Shown here one piece after another: positions 7,400-12,298 of a stretch of DNA of 12,298 nucleotides (the stretch's first letter is position 1; every line of letters starts with the position of its first letter). The notes beneath the pieces were generated by a model that was not told the DNA's origin, ran no database searches, and saw only the letters and a program-made list of their open reading frames with translations. Position numbers and translations under genes: made by a program. The stretch comes from Nitrososphaerota archaeon. Lineage in GTDB: Archaea > Thermoproteota > Nitrososphaeria > Nitrososphaerales > JAPUIC01. The stretch lies in assembly GCA_027297425.1 (NCBI GenBank), contig JAPUIC010000036.1, forward strand, positions 1 to 12,298, read 5' to 3'.

Positions 7400-7405
7400 G
7401 GTGGT
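7400..7405 (+). promoter_or_regulatory. Ribosome-binding site that selects the nuoC ATG
   Basis: GGTGGT, a partial match to the archaeal GGAGGTGAT consensus, ends four bases before ATG 7410. It favours ATG 7410 over the GTG at 7401, which lies inside this element. Confidence 0.4.
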
Positions 7406-7409
7406 CATT

Positions 7410-8108
7410 ATGTCGAATCCAGTCGAAAGCGATAAGAAATCAACGGATACAGCCAAGCAAGAGGTTCCTCCTCCTAAAGTAGTTTCTACTCCGTCTAGTC
7501 CTCCACCAGCTCCTTCTGCACCACCAGCTCCTCCTGCTGCCAAGCTTCCTTGCGAATTTTGTAGGCGGATTCTCGACTCTGCTGAGAATTTGGAGAAGCA
7601 TAAGAAAGATGAGCATAAGGCGGATCTCAAGAAGCTACAGGCCCTTCATACATTATCTGATTCGATCGTATCGAAAATTGGCGCTGGTTCATCCTCATCG
7701 TTCGTTAAGCCGAGGAGGTTCAAGATATCCGTCCCTGTCAAGAAAATTCTCAAAACAGCACTATATCTGAGGGACGATATAGGTTATGATAGCGTAGAAT
7801 CGGTATCAGGGGTAGATTGGCCAAACGATAACCAGTTTGAAGTAGTTTATCATCTCACCTCCTATTCTATCAAAGCGCTCGAAGATACTGTACTAGCGCT
7901 CTCTACAAAAGTTCCGAGAGATAACCCGAAGGCCCCATCGCTTGAGTCGGTTTGGAAGAGTTCTGAATATCATGAGAGAGAGACACATGAAATGTTCGGC
8001 ATCATCTTCAAAGATCATCCATGCCTCGACCTACTCCTACTTCCGGAAGACTGGTGCGATATTCCCCCACTCAGGAAAGATTTCAACCTTCCTAGGAGGA
8101 CGAGATAA
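7410..8108 (+). CDS. nuoC: Complex I subunit NuoC with N-terminal Pro-rich tail and C2H2 zinc-finger motif
   Basis: A 232-residue peripheral subunit of the quinone module, normally docking between NuoB and NuoD. The canonical 30-kDa domain occupies about residues 95-232 and ends with the family signature: YHERETHEMFGIIF, a HPCLDLLLLPEDW segment, then PPLRKDFNL. The N-terminal part is odd. Residues 19-47 are almost all Pro, Ala, Ser and Val, and Cys48, Cys51, His64 and His69 then form a C-x2-C-x12-H-x4-H pattern, the classic C2H2 zinc-finger spacing, in a Lys-rich helix. I know of no such module in standard NuoC. A charged linker follows. ATG 7410 is chosen for its ribosome-binding site; GTG 7401 would add three residues. 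It lies directly after nuoA, where nuoB is expected. The NuoC domain is firm; the zinc finger is motif-based. Confidence 0.9.
   Translation: MSNPVESDKKSTDTAKQEVPPPKVVSTPSSPPPAPSAPPAPPAAKLPCEFCRRILDSAENLEKHKKDEHKADLKKLQALHTLSDSIVSKIGAGSSSSFVKPRRFKISVPVKKILKTALYLRDDIGYDSVESVSGVDWPNDNQFEVVYHLTSYSIKALEDTVLALSTKVPRDNPKAPSLESVWKSSEYHERETHEMFGIIFKDHPCLDLLLLPEDWCDIPPLRKDFNLPRRTR
7503..7532 (+). repeat. Direct 12-base repeat in the proline-rich part of nuoC
   Basis: CCACCAGCTCCT occurs at 7503-7514 and again at 7521-7532, in frame (18-base period), and encodes Pro-Pro-Ala-Pro twice. It suggests that the Pro/Ala tail grew by short tandem duplication. Confidence 0.6.
7551..7616 (+). other. C2H2 zinc-finger-like module inside NuoC
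   Basis: This region encodes CEFCRRILDS through KKDEH, with ligands Cys48, Cys51, His64 and His69 (C-x2-C-x12-H-x4-H). A Leu at 61 sits three residues before the first His, matching the usual hydrophobic core position of C2H2 fingers, and Phe50 lies between the two cysteines. Metal binding is inferred, not shown. Confidence 0.6.
8094..8099 (+). promoter_or_regulatory. Shine-Dalgarno sequence for nuoD
   Basis: AGGAGG within the last codons of nuoC lies 11 bases before ATG 8111 and 20 before ATG 8120, so it favours the first ATG. Confidence 0.55.
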
Positions 8109-8110
8109 CC

Positions 8111-9196
8111 ATGTCTACAATGTCCCTCAGTGTTGGTCCTCAGCACCCAGGCTCTGGACACTTCAGGCTCCAGTTGAAAGTGAAGGGAGACATCATCGTC
8201 GATGTCGTTCCTGATGCTGGGTATGTCCACCGAGGGGAGGAGAAGATGTGCGAATATCGTAATCTCGTGCAAAACATCCCACACTTGGAGAGACCAGTAA
8301 TTCTGGATTCGGTTGGAGTTCTATATCCATACGTGCTTGCTTGTGAGGACCTCTTGGATATCGAAGTGCCTGAAAGAGCCCAGTATCTCCGAGTGGCGAT
8401 GGCCGAAATAAATCGAATAATCAGTCACCTCTATTGGCTTGGAATATATGGCATCTTTCTCGGACATTCTACTATGTTCATGTGGCCTATGGGTGACCGC
8501 GAACCTTTCATCGATCTAGCTCAGCTTGCTTCTGGGGCACGAGTTACCTTTGCATATCTGGTACCTGGTGGCGTAAGAAATGATGTCCCAGACTCATTCG
8601 AGTCTCAGGCTCTGAAAGTGATCAGGTACTTTGAAGGTAGGTTACGGGAATACGATAACATCTTCTTCAGCAATCCTCTCTTCCTAGGAAGAACTAAAGG
8701 AGTCGGAGTATTAACAAAGAAGGATGCTATATCCCTAGGAGCTGTTGGCCCTACTCTCAGAGGTTCTGGTATTAGATCTGATGTTAGAAAAACAGAACCT
8801 TACGATGTCTACGATGAATTAGACTTCGATATTCCCGTCCTCGATGAGGGTGACTCGTACTCACGGGCGATGGTGGCTTTTCTTGAAATGAAGGAGAGTC
8901 TTAAGATCATCAAGCAGGCTGTTGAAAAGATGCCCAAGGGCCCCGTTAAGGTTGGGATGCGGGGACAGGTTAGACTTCCGGCAGGAGAATCTTACGCCAG
9001 AGCGGAAGCTGCAAGGGGCGCCATGAGCTACTATATAGTGAGCGATGCTGGAAAATTCCCCTATAGGATTAAGATTAGTCCCCCTTCGTTTCGAAACCTT
9101 CCAACCATTCCATTTCTGCTGAAAGGAGCAAGATTGGCAGACATGCCTGTCATCTATTGGGGGATCAACTACTGGCCGGTAGAAGCTGATAGATAG
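8111..9196 (+). CDS. nuoD: Complex I subunit NuoD (49-kDa subunit)
   Basis: A 361-residue peripheral subunit that forms the quinone-binding pocket with NuoB; it is related to the NiFe-hydrogenase large subunit but lacks the metal cysteines. Visible family blocks: VGPQHPGSGHFRL (8-20), GYVHRGEEKM (37-46), QNIPHLERP (54-62), RAQYLRVAMAEINRIISHLYW (89-109), GHSTMFM (118-124), GSGIRSDVRKTEPYDVYD (218-235), EGDSYSRAM (246-254) and SDAGKFPYRIKISPPSF (311-327). His58 stands where bacterial NuoD/Nqo4 has the quinone-ligating Tyr, by alignment on QNI; this may be normal for the archaeal lineage. The protein is shorter than bacterial NuoD (about 400) because the segment before LPAGESYARAEAARG is compact. 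It starts two bases after nuoC and abuts nuoH with no gap. Confidence 0.95.
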   Translation: MSTMSLSVGPQHPGSGHFRLQLKVKGDIIVDVVPDAGYVHRGEEKMCEYRNLVQNIPHLERPVILDSVGVLYPYVLACEDLLDIEVPERAQYLRVAMAEINRIISHLYWLGIYGIFLGHSTMFMWPMGDREPFIDLAQLASGARVTFAYLVPGGVRNDVPDSFESQALKVIRYFEGRLREYDNIFFSNPLFLGRTKGVGVLTKKDAISLGAVGPTLRGSGIRSDVRKTEPYDVYDELDFDIPVLDEGDSYSRAMVAFLEMKESLKIIKQAVEKMPKGPVKVGMRGQVRLPAGESYARAEAARGAMSYYIVSDAGKFPYRIKISPPSFRNLPTIPFLLKGARLADMPVIYWGINYWPVEADR

Positions 9197-10348
9197 ATGA
9201 GTGAGCCGATAGAAAATGTAAACGACTTCATCAAGAAGGTCCTAGAGATCGCCTTTTGGGTTCTGATATTTCTCCCAATGCTTATCTTTCCTATCATCCT
9301 AATAGTTGAAAACTATCTACCGACAAAAATCTCGACTCTAATGGCAAATCCAGACCCAGAGATGATCTTTGCTCTTCTGGATTCTGATTTCTTCAGGGTA
9401 GCGGTCTTTCCCGGCTTCACATTTGCGGCGGGTTTTGCTGCCTTCATCGGGCTCTGGGAGAGAAAAATCCTAGCGAAGATGCAGATGCGCGTAGGACCTT
9501 TGTATGCGGGAAAATTCGAAGGCATCCTTCAGCCTATAGCTGATCTGCTGAAACTGATGTCAAAAGAGATCATAACGCCTAGAGGCGTCGACAAGCCAAT
9601 CTTCTGGGCTGTCCCGCTTATCACTGTCGCGATCGCCGCGTCGCTCCTAGCCGTCATCCCGCTCTCCGAGACTTCAGTTATTGCTCGGACCGATGTTGGC
9701 GTACTGATAATATTCGCCATTCTTAGCTTCTTTCCAATAGCGGCTTTAATGGCTGGATGGGCTAGTAACAGCAAATACCCATTGATCGGCGCTTTGAGGG
9801 CGCTGCACCAGATGGTGGCCTACGAGATCCCTATGATCTTGGCGATCCTGGGTGTGGTTATCTTATCGAGTTCCATGAACCTCCTCGAGATCGTTAGGAT
9901 TCAAGAAAATATTTGGTTCCTGTTTCTACTTCCTATCGGAGCTGTCGTCTTCTTCATAACCGCTCTCGCCGAGCTCGAAAGAGTGCCATTTGATCTGCCC
10001 GAGGCAGAGTCGGAGATAGTTACTGGCTGGTTGACAGAATACTCCGGGATGCTTTTTGGTGTTATCCTCGGTATAGCTGTATACGTCAAGTTTTACGCTT
10101 TTGCAGCGCTATTTACCGTCTTCTTTCTCGGAGGCTGGCACGGACCATCAGTCATACCGGCTGAGATATGGTTCATCCTCAAGACCTTCTTAGTGATTAC
10201 ACTAATGATAATTCCCCGTGGTGTTTATCCGAGAATCAGAATAGATATAATGCTAAGAGCTGGCTGGGCGAAACTGTTGATGCTCTCTCTGTTGAACATC
10301 TTCGTAGCCCTTCTGATCCTTGAGCTAGGGATATTACCGGTGAGATAA
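9197..10348 (+). CDS. nuoH: Complex I membrane subunit NuoH
   Basis: A 383-residue multi-spanning protein that anchors the quinone module and lines the entry channel to the proton path. Characteristic motifs are WERKILAKMQMRVGP (87-101), LQPIADLLKLMSKE (111-124), HQMVAYEIPM (204-213) and ELERVPFDLPEAESEIVTGW (259-278), all in normal order. An extra hydrophobic helix (about 15-37) and a short acidic loop precede the canonical first helix (66-87), making it longer than bacterial NuoH (about 325-350). The ATG directly follows the nuoD stop. The next gene is nuoJ after one base, with no nuoI between them, which is unusual. Confidence 0.95.
   Translation: MSEPIENVNDFIKKVLEIAFWVLIFLPMLIFPIILIVENYLPTKISTLMANPDPEMIFALLDSDFFRVAVFPGFTFAAGFAAFIGLWERKILAKMQMRVGPLYAGKFEGILQPIADLLKLMSKEIITPRGVDKPIFWAVPLITVAIAASLLAVIPLSETSVIARTDVGVLIIFAILSFFPIAALMAGWASNSKYPLIGALRALHQMVAYEIPMILAILGVVILSSSMNLLEIVRIQENIWFLFLLPIGAVVFFITALAELERVPFDLPEAESEIVTGWLTEYSGMLFGVILGIAVYVKFYAFAALFTVFFLGGWHGPSVIPAEIWFILKTFLVITLMIIPRGVYPRIRIDIMLRAGWAKLLMLSLLNIFVALLILELGILPVR
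10339..10343 (+). promoter_or_regulatory. Ribosome-binding site for nuoJ
   Basis: GGTGA, part of the GGAGGTGAT consensus, lies six bases before ATG 10350 and overlaps the end of nuoH. It supports that start and translational coupling. Confidence 0.45.
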
Positions 10349-10349
10349 G

Positions 10350-10871
10350 ATGATAGATATTCCCTTTCTAATACTATCTGTCCTTGCGATAGTTACGGCT
10401 ATCATGGCACTAGAGTCCAAGGAGATCATCTATGGTGCAGTTTCGTTAGCGATTACTTTCCTAATGATAGCTGGATTCTTCATCATTCTCCAAGTCCCAT
10501 TTCTCGCTATGTTCCAGATCATAATCAATGTCGGTGCAGTAGCAGTTATAATCCTCTTTACGGTGATGCTCGTTGGTACTGGTACCGTAGTTGCTACGGC
10601 GAGAGACCGAAAGAATTCGATCTTCGCGATAACCGTAGGTATCGTCTTTGCAGCAGGCCTCATCATCATCCTGTCTCAATGGCCGGGGGCGATAAGGGCA
10701 GTTCCAATCTCCCTATCAATCAAGGAATGGGTAGGCGGTATAGCCTCAATGTTGATCGGTCCATTTACTCCTGTCTTCCTAACTGCAGCACTCCTACTGA
10801 CTGCTGCGTTAATAGGTGCCTTGACTCTGGCCAAGAGCGAAGGTACTCCGGAGGAGGTAAAAGATGGCTGA
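10350..10871 (+). CDS. nuoJ: Complex I membrane subunit NuoJ
   Basis: A 173-residue protein with five membrane helices at about 4-20, 26-47, 52-76, 91-109 and 133-162. The block FLAMFQIIINVGAVAVIILF (51-70) followed by TVML corresponds to the conserved third helix of NuoJ, which connects the quinone cavity to the antiporter-like subunits. Sequence identity within NuoJ is always low, so the call rests on helix pattern plus position between nuoH and nuoK. Its 3' end overlaps nuoK by eight bases, which indicates coupled translation. Confidence 0.9.
   Translation: MIDIPFLILSVLAIVTAIMALESKEIIYGAVSLAITFLMIAGFFIILQVPFLAMFQIIINVGAVAVIILFTVMLVGTGTVVATARDRKNSIFAITVGIVFAAGLIIILSQWPGAIRAVPISLSIKEWVGGIASMLIGPFTPVFLTAALLLTAALIGALTLAKSEGTPEEVKDG
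10853..10858 (+). promoter_or_regulatory. Shine-Dalgarno sequence for nuoK
   Basis: GGAGGT, a strong match to the archaeal anti-Shine-Dalgarno complement, lies five bases before ATG 10864. It fixes that start even though it overlaps nuoJ. Confidence 0.7.
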
Positions 10872-11181
10872 GCTATCGAGCTTTCTAGTCCTCTCTGCAA
10901 TTCTGTTTTCGATAGGCGTCTATGGCATAATATCGAAGAAGAGCGCGATAAGAATTCTCATATCCATAGAGATCATGTTGAACGCAGTACTGCTGAACTT
11001 CGTCGCCCTCTCTAGTTTTCAGGTACTTGAACCTCCACTCCTTCTAACCGGACAGCTCTTTGCTATGTTTGTGATTACTATCGCGGCAGCAGAAGCAGCT
11101 GTGGGCTTGGCGCTAATGGTAACCGTATACCGCGCCCATCAGAGCATAGAAGTCAGTAACTTGAAGAGGCTGAAAGGGTGA
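10864..11181 (+). CDS. nuoK: Complex I membrane subunit NuoK
   Basis: A 105-residue, three-helix subunit of the proton-pumping arm. The two membrane glutamates needed for proton transfer are present: Glu36 in helix 2 (ISIEIMLNAVLLNF) and Glu77 in helix 3 (ITIAAAEAAVGLALMV). Length and topology are standard. It overlaps nuoJ and is followed by nuoM four bases after its stop. The gene has a strong Shine-Dalgarno sequence, and I see nothing odd in it. Confidence 0.95.
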   Translation: MAELSSFLVLSAILFSIGVYGIISKKSAIRILISIEIMLNAVLLNFVALSSFQVLEPPLLLTGQLFAMFVITIAAAEAAVGLALMVTVYRAHQSIEVSNLKRLKG

Positions 11182-11182
11182 T
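11177..11182 (+). promoter_or_regulatory. Ribosome-binding site for nuoM
   Basis: GGTGAT, overlapping the stop of nuoK, matches the 3' half of the GGAGGTGAT consensus and ends three bases before ATG 11186. Confidence 0.5.
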
Positions 11183-11185
11183 TGA

Positions 11186-12298
11186 ATGGCTGAAATACCA
11201 TTCTTATGGATCGCGGTTCTAGCTCCGATACTGCTCTCTCCTCTTGTCTACTGGTTAGGGAGTAGAGCAAATGAGAGAACCGGATGGATCGCTTTTGCCA
11301 TCTTACTCTACCCTCTAATAGTCTCCACGTATGCCCTTCTTTCTGGTAAGAATCTTGTAGATCCCCTAATCTCCATATCGCCTATAGTAGGATCCTTTGG
11401 GATGTTGACCGATGGGCTCAGCGCTCCAATATTCTTCATAATCTCCCTTCTCTCTGCAATCTTAGCTGTTTATTCGATCCCATACATGAAGCATAGGATC
11501 GAAGAGGGTAAAGGAACCGTTCCAGGATACGGAGCGTTCTACTCTCTGTTCGTTCTGTACTTTGCGGGTATGGCCGGAACCGTCCTCTCGACGAACCTGC
11601 TATCTTTCTTCATGTTCTTCGAACTTATGCTGATCCCATCATTCTTTCTCATAGCTCTCTGGGGCTACGGTGAGAGAGTAAGGATATCCTTCATGTACCT
11701 ACTCTGGACTCATGTTGGTGCCGTCATTCTGCTGTTGGGCATTCTTGCTACTGGCTTCTTCGGTAACACGTTTGATATTGGTGTACTGACGGCATTTGCG
11801 GGATTATCTCAAGAATGGATTCCGCAGGGAGCTATGAGATGGGTAGGCGCTGCCATCTTGCTCGGTCTTCTGGTGAAGATGTCCGTCTTTGCTTTACACA
11901 TCTGGCTGCCCTATGCACACGCTGAAGCACCCACTCCGGTCAGTGCCGTCCTCTCTCCAGCAATGGTAGGGATAGGAGGATATGCGATAGTAAGGATTGT
12001 CGGACAGATATACCTGCCCTTCTTACAAGATATCTCACTCTTCCTGATGGGATGGGCATTAGTTACTATGGTCTACGGTGGGTTCATGGCACTCAAACAG
12101 GACGACTTCAAGAAACTCCTAGCATATTCGACCGTAAGCCAGATGGGTTACATGCTCCTTGGAATTGCCAGTCTTCAGCCATTGGGAATTACGGGAGGCA
12201 TATTTCACTATGTTAGTCATGGCGCCGCCAAAGGACTCCTCTTCATGGTAGCCGGCTCGATCATTCTTCAAGGGAATGGGCTGAGAAGCATCAGAGGG
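11186..12298 (+). CDS. nuoM: Complex I antiporter-like subunit NuoM, 3' end cut off by window edge
   Basis: The frame is open for 371 codons from ATG 11186 to the last base. It is a Mrp-antiporter-like proton-translocating subunit. Key features are the membrane Glu146 in FFELMLIPSFFLI (helix 5), typical of NuoM; Lys231 in the broken helix 7 (LLVKMSVFALHIWLPYAHAE); APTPVSAVLSPAMVGIGGY; and later YSTVSQMGYMLLGI and HGAAKGLLFMVAGS. The ELMLIPSFF motif and the position after nuoK favour NuoM. However, NuoL, NuoM and NuoN are homologous and the C-terminus is missing, so NuoL is the main alternative. A ribosome-binding site precedes the ATG. Any remaining nuo genes would lie beyond the right edge. 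Confidence 0.9.
   Translation, partial: MAEIPFLWIAVLAPILLSPLVYWLGSRANERTGWIAFAILLYPLIVSTYALLSGKNLVDPLISISPIVGSFGMLTDGLSAPIFFIISLLSAILAVYSIPYMKHRIEEGKGTVPGYGAFYSLFVLYFAGMAGTVLSTNLLSFFMFFELMLIPSFFLIALWGYGERVRISFMYLLWTHVGAVILLLGILATGFFGNTFDIGVLTAFAGLSQEWIPQGAMRWVGAAILLGLLVKMSVFALHIWLPYAHAEAPTPVSAVLSPAMVGIGGYAIVRIVGQIYLPFLQDISLFLMGWALVTMVYGGFMALKQDDFKKLLAYSTVSQMGYMLLGIASLQPLGITGGIFHYVSHGAAKGLLFMVAGSIILQGNGLRSIRG

Noticed and set aside
7379..7409. Remnant of nuoB between nuoA and nuoC
   Set aside because: Only 31 bases, with no Cys-coding or NuoB-like fragment; it acts simply as spacer and ribosome-binding region.
7379..7630. Gly-rich minus-strand open frame opposite the start of nuoC
   Set aside because: The glycine run is the antisense of the Pro/Ala-coding repeat in nuoC.
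8111..9196. NuoD as a NiFe-hydrogenase large subunit (a membrane hydrogenase rather than complex I)
   Set aside because: The paired CxxC nickel-binding motifs at both ends are absent, and the C-terminus ends with the NuoD-like VEADR.

Overview
The window reads as a stretch of archaeal chromosome. Two archaeal/eukaryotic-type ribosomal proteins (L15e/eL15 and S3Ae/eS1), an archaeal-type YchF GTPase with a C-terminal TGS domain, and a NADH-module-free complex I operon all point to an archaeon. The short L15e of about 150 residues and the style of NuoC and NuoD (remembered family features, not searched) suggest the TACK side, most likely a Nitrososphaerota/Thaumarchaeota-related lineage; this placement is inference. 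First genes of transcription units have AT-rich TATA-like boxes about 25-35 bases before the start and little or no leader. Internal operon genes have Shine-Dalgarno-like GGAGG or GGTGAT sequences. This mixed pattern is typical of many archaea. TTG starts are common here.

Layout. 1-939 (+): 3' part of an asparaginase-family gene cut by the window edge. 940-1128: AT-rich spacer with a weak promoter-like box. 1129-1476 (+): unrecognised small protein, possibly the 3' part of a frameshifted gene. 1537-2947 (-): serA-like D-3-phosphoglycerate dehydrogenase followed after 16 bases by rpl15e. 3078-4274 (+): YchF-type GTPase, ending exactly where 4275-4922 (-), rps3ae, ends. 5013-6281 (+): serS. 6293-6907 (-): ETHE1/glyoxalase II-like metallo-beta-lactamase-fold enzyme. 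7019-12298 (+): complex I operon nuoA-C-D-H-J-K-M, with nuoM running off the right end.

How the genes work together. Up to about 6.9 kb this is housekeeping material: translation (L15e, S3Ae, SerRS, YchF), serine synthesis (SerA) and possibly sulfur or glyoxal detoxification. From 7.0 kb the genes encode membrane and quinone-module subunits of a proton-pumping respiratory complex I. The electron-input subunits NuoE/F/G are not seen in the window, as expected for archaea. The most notable point is that nuoB and nuoI are also missing from their usual places (between A and C, and between H and J) with no room for them. These are the only two Fe-S cluster subunits expected in an 11-subunit archaeal complex, so every Nuo protein visible here lacks Fe-S clusters. 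In addition, NuoC carries a proline-rich tail and a C2H2 zinc-finger-like motif at its N-terminus. No tRNA, rRNA, CRISPR array, insertion sequence or integrase was seen.
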